Of a stretch of DNA of 64,000 nt, positions 13,701 to 23,527 are shown one piece after another. Position 1 is the stretch's first letter. Every line of letters starts with the position of its first letter. The translations under genes and the position numbers were made by a program. The DNA is from Balanoglossus misakiensis (Eukaryota > Hemichordata): the NCBI GenBank assembly GCA_040954595.2, contig CM082593.2, forward strand, positions 1,922,001-1,986,000, read 5' to 3'. The notes below the pieces were generated by a model, which searched no databases, was not told the DNA's origin, and was given only the letters and a program-made list of their open reading frames with translations.

Positions 13701-13745
13701 CGCTGCCGTCAGTTTAGTACAATATCTTTCCTGACACGGGCGCAT
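10728..13745 (-). CDS. Intronless 1005-residue multi-pass membrane protein, family not recognised
   Basis: One uninterrupted frame encodes 1005 residues. Residues about 11-32 form a hydrophobic signal-peptide-like segment. Residues 33-245 are a probable extracellular domain with cysteines and N-glycosylation sequons (for example NLS near 148 and NST near 220). Hydrophobic helices follow at roughly 247-275, 341-368, 405-425, 523-580 (probably two), 685-707 and 713-731. A basic cytosolic loop (KMKRGKRSP) lies near 621-628. The tail beyond about 770 is hydrophilic, rich in Ser, Lys, Arg and Glu, and likely disordered. The layout suggests a receptor-like or scaffold membrane protein with about seven helices, but I know no family with this sequence. 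The methionine at 13745 is used because the signal peptide follows at once. A 3 kb intronless gene among multi-exon neighbours may be an old retrocopy or a lineage-specific single-exon family. It looks intact. Confidence 0.85.
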   Translation of the reverse strand: MRPCQERYCTKLTAALVLFIFLQTNGVSSVASDVYYYNDGLDCDSSVEQVCMLALSGSTEQLAERFNGIVAKGAKIVLFQFYLPWDTTYDTQMWSFSDTQTTFANLKLTGYWLKDTHGRLIVTLNSAVSILSLGALTVGTDAIQIPMNLSLNDALVEASLLPNDDADKVKQQLYLKCAADLENLSNICKESMVTDIMKLIVDSSNLGTRTYLLCQKQTDNSTSYNDFYNYHCRDHDDEMTVLSPPTWLSSVYFILVVVEHIVAFTVFPFILLNLIPSKRKTGKLFTLDDESETVIVIEDENLMTDSPNSPVSLTAMICRSTKARHSMVRKPQDESRSCCQIFWYSFGRFLLYCGLLPIFCHLGYVIYNVAAEGADIRSNFKQVPYSDDLANNFFYFFDRNFELPFSYSLAVYGIYMILSFLVVLSEADSLFTLTIEIDEKTFHHYYTKSCDLFDITRVTCDGRAIVYESVAGFLHQAILNDCRNIRDSNCCLRSPLVSCTHHLLTVIRKVTSLSAGSCCPVVNYLVPFWFLSFAFVVALSLHFLAEICIYTVLGLCIYKDQLVPFFLLMCAITFYACHYLAKVQNYYSRVKNAVFHISCQERASSGIAYVGDTLHIVPVSKMKRGKRSPVGIDPLKMPRFVDAKAGVFKGIPVLADKAPRDSITKDTFKQVCDFVKPIGTAYAHAFLEFFAISLFVSFMFTFLVLAELTTTVESVAIVVIATVPYLIELYSNSSISSVSEEEVLLRKVDIALSRILARYCVFEEQYMATTAPVSVVRLSDLIATEITPLPPTHIDIEDRGASYNMNGLIGSSSSIKQDAEPAKNKKVARQKSLKDSFKEISKNKTAPEKSSPRRPKDEVQKTADKNRLKAPERRSQRYRKGDVHLEEYSDDLGSQASFEMHRMQEGRKTSGRDSRVDMYTYYGERGPTLPTNFEESDQRESEKKQRPKHSSSSFGSSSNKLRKQNRREWVSDEDIWRVGQNKIYPEELTEDEGVENNGCQDDVAV

Positions 13746-16700
13746 TTTTGGTTTTTCGCTGGGAACTGGTCTCTAACGGTGCATATTGTCAAGAGAAGAA
13801 AAAGAGTCTTCTTGTTGGTCCATTGCTACATCAACACACCGTGTTTCTGACATGGTCCACCTGGTCTAAATCACAGCATCGCATGTCGACCTCCTTTTGG
13901 CCAACCTCCGATCGTGTTCCTAATCCCGTGATTCGATCGCGACACGCAGCTTGCACGGTACATTGCAAATATGACGGGGTCGATTCCCTTGGTTGGTCCT
14001 TAAAGCCCGGCCAACGAGAACAACACAATAGCGAAGAACAGAACCATTGTGAAACGCGCAATAAAAGACAGACGAACAATGCTGCAAAACTTTCCCGGCC
14101 ATAAAGTCACGACAGAGAAACTCCAATAAAACAAGAGACACTTACACGTACATGAAATGTAACCAAGTTAACGGGAACAGTAAGCGTGAGTCTTAATTAG
14201 ACAGCGCATGCCTACACACCTCGGAGACCTTGTCAACTTTGGTTAAGGGTCCTCGGGGGAAAGAGTTTGCGTCACGATTCAAAGCAAAGAAAATAACAAA
14301 CAAAAGACGAGTGGTGATCCCTCCTTATTTACCGAGGCTACCCTCATTGAAGATTTGTTAACACGGGTCTACATTCGTTTCTGTACCGTGGAGAAATCTC
14401 GTCAAGTGTCGTCTGCGTGTTTGTCGTTCGTATCGATTTTGGGTGAAATAATCCCCTCCATTTACGTGTTATGCCCGCACTCTTAAAAGATCTGTACTCA
14501 TCGTATCGGACCGTGAAATAAAATCCCCGTTACCAACACAATTTCGAAGAGTCTGTATTGGTAGCCCCATAAATAATAGGTCATTACCTAGTTATGTGGT
14601 TCACATTGATTAAAACTATAGCAACGACTGAGATAGGTGTGACAGTAACTTTAAGCTGAGCACACAGTACTGTGTCAGACATTTTGAATCACACACGCTG
14701 ACACGACACAGTAATAATTCAGCCAACCTCATTCTTCAACTTCGCCGTTGCAATCAAACACGACGGACAGCTTTGTGATTTGACCTTTGAAATTGAACCC
14801 AGTACCGAAATATTTTCACGTTGTCTCTAATCACAATGTGTTAGTCCTAATAAAGTTTAGATTACGACTAAAATCGAATTTACAAAGAAGTAAATGAAGA
14901 GGCTTGAACTCTTGCTATCAACAGGTGGTTCAGGGGGTAATCACATTTTGACACGTTTGTCGGCTGACGGAGTCATTTCTGAATATTGTTTCGGTTTAAC
15001 GATGGGGCGATATTTGCACATTATAGGTCAGTCTAATCACAGGTAGCACTAAAACGATAATTGATCGCCGACCGATGCGTTTAGACGTGGATTTACTTTA
15101 GGGTACTATTTCAATACAATCACATTTAATCGTAAAATTCACTCTCGCCAAAAAGTCATTAAAACGAGAAAGTGGCCGCTTTCCTTGCCAAACGATAATA
15201 TTCTCTCGCCATAAATGCCTGCGATAGATCTGTATTTATTCATTAAAGTTTTCTCTCGTTTTTATCTGTTGAACCAAAGCAAAAGCGTTGACAAATTGAT
15301 ATACTTGGTTCGGCAAAGCATTTTCTGAAATAAGGCACAAGCAAGGCACATATGCGGCCTTTAAATGGGTATATGTTATGCACAGACATTTGGTGTATGG
15401 TAGTTTGACTAACATTAATCGATATTGAAGGCAGCTAAGCATTTAGTTTACAAATATTTCACAAGGCGACGTGATACATGAGTTTCTCCGTCCGACGCGA
15501 ATTCCAACACTATTGTGTATCAGCAGGGACAAAGCGGTTGAACAGAAGGAGGTATCGTTGATACCTGCGATTCTGATTTATATGTATGGTCATTTTGGTG
15601 ACCGGAAAAATGAAAATCGTGATCATGCCCAGTAAGCAGTCGGACGCATGAAGCCAAAAATTGACTTGTCATGCGCATGAGTTACCGCACACAAACTACC
15701 TATTCATATCACCGCCGTGTTTACAGCACGGTTGAATTGGAGTAACAATGTGCGGAAATTCTTTCGGTTAATCCCTCTGCCAATGTCGAGAATACGACAG
15801 TTGATTCATTTGCGCTTGATTGATCGTTTCCTCTGGAACCTGGGGAGTCCCTTTGATATAGGCTACCTAAGCTGTTAGTAGAGTGTCAAGGACTCCTCAG
15901 CAAACTAAAATATTTATGAATTACAGAAACAACTAAAGGATGATTAATTGGGTTAGCGTCTCCTTAATTTTTCTGTCGCTTCTAGAGGCTCGACCAATTC
16001 AACGGTCCATCAGGCAAGACACGCATCGCTACTGATGTGTGTATCAACATTTAAACACAATAGGCCGCTACAACAATGGAAACGGGAGAATGGAAAACTG
16101 TTCTCATTGTTCGCCACAAAACAGACGCCATTGTTACGAGAACCGCTCTCCATCCTTCTTAGTCCTGAGCTCGTAAACATTCGTCAAACGTGAATAACAG
16201 TCTATATCGCTGTGTCGATTTCACGATTGTACGATTACAAAAGAAATCTCCCAGCCAACAGCGTCGGGTCTCGGAGAAGTCTTGTTAAATGCATCGCTCA
16301 TGCACTGCGGCGATATTTTAAAACTAAATGTCCACAAGCCATCTCTTGTGTTTGTTTCTCGCAAAGTACTATTAATACAGTGTATAAGCCAACGGGGAAT
16401 CGGTGACATTTTAACAGGGGGCAAAGCAACCCTCTGATAGGACTATGTTGACCTTACAAATCACTGACTGGTCGTGGATCCTGCCCGTGGATCCAAACTT
16501 TGATATGCCTTGCGGCTAGAAGTAGATTCATCTGTTGATGTTATGTACGGTGTACAGCGGGTACACACTGAGATTATTTTTTTCAGAAAGAACGCTTTTT
16601 ACCGACCCACAAAACGTGTTTGTAGCCTAAAGTTAGGATTTGGTCACTATTGTCTGATATCACATCGGTAAGGAAAATAACACCTGCTGTATTTAGTTTA

Positions 16701-19700
16701 TAATTTTGTAGACGCGTCTCTGTTCTTTTCTGTGTCTTGCAATTTTGCATTTTTCCTGTGTCGCTAACATTGCGTCGATATACAACACTGGCGCTTCCGT
16801 TGCCTAGGCGACGAAATGCATTGCGTCACAAATGTGACGAAATATGACGTCGTCATCGACCTTTTGTGCGAAAGCTTACTTTATGGTCTAAATTAAGCAG
16901 AGAACCATTCATAAAAAATCAGACACTGGCGACTCACCGAATGCAAAGGTCTTCTTGCAACGACTTGCGAAGTTCTCTGGTCTATGGCGTCGTGTGTGCG
17001 AACCAAAGCCGCCCTCTACCGATCGACGTAATTGTATTGCACATCTGCCATGAGCACCGTTTATAAGTCTTCCCACGTCGATCTGTTATAATTAAAGATT
17101 AATAATACATATGAATATAGTGTCACGATTTGTATTAATACCACACGTGTCCCCCAGACAGCTCGGCTCGCATCTGGAGCGAATGTTTAGTGACAACGCA
17201 TTAAATTGCCATATTTCATATTTTCTGAATATAAAAAACGAGAAGCAGGAGTCAAGTAGACTTGATTTATTATAGTTGTTTGATTCCACATTTATTTTTA
17301 ACTTCGCCTCCAGCCAGTTTAGAAATCCGGTCGATCACGTGATCATTTTAACGACCGAAAGCTCTGATCATGCAATGGTTTGAATGGGAAGGTGACTACT
17401 ATGTCACACCTAATATGAGCACAATTTCTCTCGCGGCATGTGAATCACGTGTTCACTAAAATCACCAGTTGCGTTTGCCCAGCGTTTGAGCATGTGCAGT
17501 GATCTACTCTCCAAATACATATTATTAAACATGTTAGCATACAAGATGGTGAAACATGATATTACTGTTGTGCGTATCTATCCTGCTACACCATTTTGAG
17601 CTACAGTCTCTAGACATGGGACATCCATATGCATACCCTGAAGCACAAATTCAGAGATGCCACATTTTGAACTAATCTGTCAGTGAGAAAATCTCTAGAG
17701 GACTTTTACCAAATGCCAAATATCGGTTAGAGTGGTGACGATGGACGACAGGGACTACGAACATATCCACCTATTTATATGTATACAGCTGTTTGTATAT
17801 GCACAGCCCCTCGGAGATTTGGCATCCATGACAATCGCGAGTGGGCAATCTCCCAATGCTGCACACCTTTGTGCGACCGGAAGCGCGTGTCAAAATAAGC
17901 TGTACAAGGTGGACGTAAAGTCATTCACAGCACCCGCATCCTTGTATTGAAAATGTACAGTTGTTTCTATGAGCTCTGAAATGGTATTCCCTTGTCATGC
18001 TGCGCCATTGAATATATCAATGTTTGATTAACTTTGTGCATAATTTTTTAGAGATATCAAGTTACATTACAACAGTTTCTAATGATCCCATACTAGTTCC
18101 ACACACGAGACACCAGAACAGAAAAAAAGTTAAGACGAGTTACAAACTCTCCCAGCATGCAACGCGCCGACCGAGGATGAACTGTTGCTTAGCATCGAGA
18201 CGGCGCCAGACTGGAATACCTGTTGGCATTTTCAGATCTAGCAACGAACAACTACGATTGGATCGGTTTAAATTCACACAGGATATACAAACCGTAGATA
18301 CGGATATGGGAGATTGACCAAACAAATCTCAAAGACCCACGAAGCCTCCAGCTACGAAAATAACGCGGTTTCTTTCAATGATAAAATGGTGTAGCTTTAC
18401 TGGCTTTTTACTATTTTAGTCAACCAAACGGTGTACATTTACGCAATGTAGACACGTGACAAATGGAAAAGTTTTGAGGACTTCGGCCGTACATACATAA
18501 CCTAAAACGCTTTCAAGAACAGGTCTATGCGACATTTGCCAATAAACAGCATACTTTTGCCAGTTAAACTTTTTTTCCGACTCGTATACTAAAGAGAAAC
18601 TCATGTTTGCAACTGGAGAAAGTCCACCGCTTTATGCGGATGCCACGGTCTCTCTTCAGAAATAACTCCAACATGAATGCACTAGTAAACACACACGATT
18701 GTTCCGCTTTCGTCCAAAAATATCCGACTCAAGGGTTCTTCAGTCATTTGCAGGTGCGTAAGAGGGTCGCCTCTACACGACTATGCACACAGCCGCTCCA
18801 GGCCAAATTTTCAACTGGAATATAGCAAAGATAACGGCACTCTCTGCGCCCAGCACTGATATGGAATTAAATTGGCAGTAGTGAGATTTTTATCAAACGG
18901 GGATCGCCCCGACATGTGTTTGTGGCAGCAAAATTTCCATTCGGTTAAAATCTGCTAGAGTTGGAGACCATTGTTCAGTGCTGGAGTGCTCCCAGTCACT
19001 GCTATCAGAACAACTGAGTCACGTGACTGTTCAAAACCTTGCCATTTTGGTTTAAACCTACATACAGCGGATTTCTTGGAAGCTATTCTTGGTTTTAAAC
19101 TGATTGTCTTCATTAAAACTGTCTGCGAATGTACTAAGCTGTGGCCTTCATACTGAGAATACCTGTTGGCAGATGGAGCGCGCTCTTGTACAGGTTCTTG
19201 TACTGTTTGTAACAACCTCTTACTGTAGTATTTTAGTAAAAACCCTTCTATATACTACTACCACTTCATGGTGTTTACTCAAAACCCAACATATCAGACG
19301 TCCGTTCACGCGCCAGTTTGTCCACATACGACTATAATTACACGGCATGTTCCACAACAAACGCCGCCAGTTTTCTCCTTGGGAGCATTTACGACATTTT
19401 TCACTCGCCTTCTCTTCATAGATTGCGAACATATATAACGGTTAATGGAGATCTCCTAATGCACAGCTATTGTTTTGTCAAGTGTGCCGTCAACGAGACA
19501 AAGACAGACCCTTCAGACGTAGGGGTATGTCGATAATATCTGTCTTGTTTGTTCCTGTAGGCAACCCTCTCCCCCATCCTGCCTGCATGTAAACCTCGAT
19601 TGCAGTCTGAACACTAATATCTTTCAAGATAGTTTGGCTTTGTGTTTGTTTGTAAAGGGAGGATGCTCTTTTGTTGAAATGTTCGAGGACTCTTCAACAG

Positions 19701-20904
19701 CAGTACGCCAAGTACTGAGGCGTTTACCTATCGTCATGGCAACTGCAACTGAGCCAAAGTGTGAATTTGTCATCGGTGATATCGGGGTACTAAGGCCTAC
19801 TTTATCGTTCGAAAGGAGAGCAACTTGGGTCGCCCTATGTAAATATTCGCGATATCTCCTTAGATCTATATGCAACTGCAGTGTTTATGCCAAGGGTAAT
19901 ATACGTGTACTTTCAAATCAACGATTGAAACCATCTATTCATCATCCAAAAATATAATAGCCCCATATACAATTTCGCTCATTGGGATCAGGTTAACTTT
20001 CAAAAATTAATTCGGGACCTGATATATGATATTCATGTTTGGGTCGTCCGGGGAAATCAGCGAGAGGATGTTAGTATTTTGTACAGGTGACAAAATTAAG
20101 CGATTGATGGTATTAGTGTGCTGAAAAGTTTCACTCAAGGGGAAAAGTTTGAATCGGATGTTTATATCTTCAGATTCAGACAACAGAAAAAACTGTTTGA
20201 ACATTAATAACTGGGCTCCGGCTATGCATCATGCGCTTACAGATCAGTTCTGACGACACCTAAGTCCTACAGTTCAAACGCAAAATATAGGACACGCTTC
20301 TAGCATCACGAATCTGGTCGATAACGCGAGGCAGTGCATTGGCCAAACAGCAGAACTCATGCAAGTGATAAACAAAGCTAAACAGAGCCGACATGTACTG
20401 TTCACAAAGGCAGTGGTCTGCTATGGGTTGAACAAAACCAAGATCAGTGTGAAACCTTATCATTAGTTGTACTTAAATGTACACCTCTTGGATACAAACA
20501 AGGCAGTCGATCATGCACTCGACTTGACGCGTCTCCGAGTAAACGAGATGATATCAAAATAAACGGCTGCATTAATATGCACTTTACATTCGCATCCCTT
20601 ACATGGAAATTCTAGCACGTGACCCCTTGTACTCCGAAATGCTAGCCTGATAAAATTTTGAAATAAATCACGTGATATTCAGAGAGGGCTTTTAAACTAA
20701 CTGGACTGAACTTCTTTAAAAAGTATTGATCATTATCTTTAAGTTTCTTATCAGGTTTTTTTCTAATACTCCACCAATATTCCGTAAGACAAAATAATAT
20801 ATCACCATAATTCATTTGTTCAAGAAGTCACTAAATTACTATGTTTTTCACTTCTGGGATTTACATGTACATGTAATATTTATATTCATTATTCATGGAT
20901 GAAG

Positions 20905-20990
20905 TGCCTTGAGGAAGGAAAAAACCCCAAAGGACCCAATCTTTGCCTCAGCGGCAAGAAACGTTGAAATAAAAGATGATTTTTTTTAAA
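20905..20990 (+). mobile_element. Possible 3' tail of a degraded retroelement
   Basis: A segment reading GCCTTGAGGAAGG, then GGCAAGAAACGTTGAAATA, then an A/T-rich end. The pairing of a GAGGAAG-type motif with a GAAACGTT motif before an A-rich end is common at the 3' ends of degraded LINE or Penelope-like copies in invertebrate genomes. No coding part remains next to it. This is recognition by eye only. Confidence 0.35.
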
Positions 20991-21956
20991 TAGCTACTCT
21001 GCGCACTTGTCAACATGGCAACGAAGCACGATAAAGCGTGACGAAATTCTCCAAGATGGATCATGGACTTTTGGTTTAAAAGCAGCGTAAATTAAGGGAT
21101 ATGCTATTTAGATCCTGGGAGAGGTGTACCCCCTCCCCCATTTTGCAATTTAACCACCCCTTCCAAGATCCCTAACCATTCAAGTTTCAAACCCCATAAT
21201 GTGTATACTGAAGGTTTTAACAGCTTTTGTACATTGCGAAGGACAGAGCCCTTTCTAGAGAAATAACACTTGAAGGATTCTGAGAATTAAAGTAATCGAA
21301 TGTTTTCAAAATTCAGCAGTGACGGACAAAGAGAATATCCTGCCGTAAAACTCATTACTTGGCAAAATGTGGTCATCAGTACTCTTTTACGACGCTGCCA
21401 GGAAATCATGCTGGAAATCTAAATGGCGATTGAGAGTTCGTCTGCTAAAACAGTTATCCGTTTCATGAGGTTACCTCTGACTGATAAAGTAGATTTGATA
21501 TTATATCCTTTGATGTTATGCCGCTCTTAATGACAGACGATAATTGGATTGAAGTTAAACTCTGTAGGTGTCGCGATCACGTGTTTCCGGCAAGTCTGGA
21601 ATTTGGCGTAACTGAGGTACAAACAAAGACACAAAACATAAAATGTATCTGCTGAGTTTTATTCTGTTAGGAATGACCACAGACTGCTGTAAACATAAAG
21701 ACTTAAGCAACATCGAAAACAAGAACATGAGAAAAGTTGACGTGAAAGACTTGGTGATGAGAGTGTACGGTCACTGCGGTTACAGCGACACATTTTATAT
21801 GAATCATCCAAACACATGCATGCCGCCATTTTGAATATGCGCAATGTTTTGCGTTGTGTAAGCAAAATGGTTGTCAGACATGTGGTACGACTACCGACAC
21901 CTGGCAGGAATTTAATTGTGATGTAAATATACACCACACATCAGAGGAAGGTTATG

Positions 21957-22068
21957 AGGTGGTTGAATACTCTATTTGACGGAATTATGGCTATCTTTTC
22001 TCTGTTGACACACACAGCTGACTTCCTTCATATTTTAATATTACAGCAAATAGAGTTTTCAACCACCT
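21957..22068. repeat. Inverted repeat, 22-bp arms
   Basis: The left arm at 21957-21978 (AGGTGGTTGAATACTCTATT...) is the reverse complement of 22047-22068 with one mismatch in 22. The spacer is 68 bases and AT-rich. It could be a small foldback or MITE remnant. No clear target-site duplication was seen. Confidence 0.6.
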
Positions 22069-23128
22069 TAAGTTTGAGATCGTGGATTGAATGGTGAAAT
22101 TCTTCAACCGCCAGAGTTTGGCTCAAGATAACTGCCATATATTCTGTGTTCCTTTACTTGTTAAACTAATTTGCGGCTATACCATCTGACAAATAGTGTT
22201 AAAGTCAGAACCCCTACATTCAACGAGGATTTGGTGATTCTAAGGACCGAGTCAAATTCCTTGAAGGTTGCACACCGTTCCTTGGGGGCGGGGGAGGCTT
22301 GGAAGGCCTCGATGCGAAACCGGACGATTTTGTTAACTATACATCAACGCTTTGGGCGAAATAGTTCAACATCTATGTATGTCGAACTGCAAAACACTAC
22401 AGCCTTTGAGATTGGACACCCAGCGGATATAAATCGTTCCTTTAAATGGGTAATGCAGACCTCACGCGTGTACTATACGGTGTTCAATTTGAATAGAACA
22501 TGAACAATTATTTAAACAAGAACATCTGACATTGAGCTGCGCAATTTAGGTCGTTTAGAAGCACAAAATCCATCTGATGGAAGGGCTATTATAGGTCCCC
22601 AATGTAATACACATCCATTACAAATAATAACGACTAACTATTTCTTGCTAATGCGTTTTTTCCATGACCAAATGGATACATTTTTCTTTATGACATGGCT
22701 GTCCTACAACTCAAGAAATAGCTGAGAAAATGTATGCCATCATAACAATAAAGTAGAAAGAATATTTTACAGAGAAAAAAGGACAATAAGTGAAACTTTC
22801 ATACATTAAATCGTTACCTTTATATTAATAAATGATACAGTTTCATGTTGGAAACATTAATTATGTGCATTATATTTAACAGAATAGTTAGACTGTGTCG
22901 AGTAGTAAATATCGTTACTTGAACCAAAAACTGTCTCAGGGGCAACATACTCCAGTATTTCTCGCCGGTGTCAACTTCTCACAGGATAGAGATAAAGGAA
23001 AGCAATCGTATAATTCCAAAGATCTTCACGAGTGACATCTGTTCTGGGTACTGCTTAATCCGGAAGCAGCGGTCGTTCAAAGTAACAGTGTCAGTCAGAG
23101 GTGATACATTCCCCAGAGAGCGACCCGT

Positions 23129-23527
23129 TTACTGGGTCAGCAAAGTCCTGAGAAAATCGTAGAAATGCTGCCTGTCTTCTTGGGCCAGATCTCGTTTAGA
23201 GGTTCTGGACGTTTTCGCCGGCTCGTACTCAATAAAGGGGCTTGTTTCCTCCTGTTGGTCATCCGCCATCTTTTGCTGTTGTAGCATCATGGCCACTTCC
23301 CTAAACATTCTCTCCAGCGAGTCTGTTCGTCCTGGTGATGCATCCGATATGTCTCCATCCCATTGCGTGTACGGTTCGTTGAATTTCGACTCGTCCCTCT
23401 TTCCGAAAATTGGAGTATATACCTTGGAGTTTACAGTTTTCCTCTTCGCAACGGCATTGGACAAACACGTTATTACAAGAAGAAGACAAACGAGCCTCCC
23501 GTGCCGTATCGTGAGTGGATTAGACAT
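23129..23527 (-). CDS. Candidate neuropeptide precursor with an amidated ...TPIF peptide
   Basis: The frame gives 132 residues and ends at TAA. Just upstream of the chosen ATG is a clean acceptor (TTTTCTCTTCCAG, then GAGGAAGGACG), so the longer open frame is intronic and translation starts MSNPLTIRHGR. Residues about 11-27 (LVCLLLVITCLSNAVA) form a signal peptide. Directly after it comes KR, KTVNSKVYTPIFG, KR: a short peptide bracketed by dibasic cleavage sites, with a C-terminal Gly as amide donor. The rest (about 85 residues) is acidic and amphipathic, with another KR site before a final 20-residue segment DLAQEDRQHFYDFLRTLLTQ. A signal peptide followed at once by one amidated peptide and a long C-terminal part is also how SIFamide- and NPY-type precursors are built, but the peptide is neither. 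A secreted non-peptide-hormone protein is the main alternative. Confidence 0.68.
   Translation of the reverse strand: MSNPLTIRHGRLVCLLLVITCLSNAVAKRKTVNSKVYTPIFGKRDESKFNEPYTQWDGDISDASPGRTDSLERMFREVAMMLQQQKMADDQQEETSPFIEYEPAKTSRTSKRDLAQEDRQHFYDFLRTLLTQ

Larger units (their letters stand above)
13746..23128. other. Gene-poor region
   Basis: About 9.4 kb in which every open frame is short, has no family resemblance and lacks paired splice signals. The first few hundred bases should hold the 5' UTR and promoter of the membrane-protein gene, but no TATA box or donor could be chosen. A short retroelement-like tail (about 20905-20990) and an inverted repeat (21957-22068) are the only structures noted. 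Confidence 0.5.

Noticed and set aside
19634-19957. 107-codon plus-strand frame
   Set aside because: No recognisable motif, and the reverse strand is also open here. Not supportable as a gene.
22171-22503. 110-codon plus-strand frame
   Set aside because: Begins at a non-ATG codon, shows no domain, and is not flanked by splice signals.
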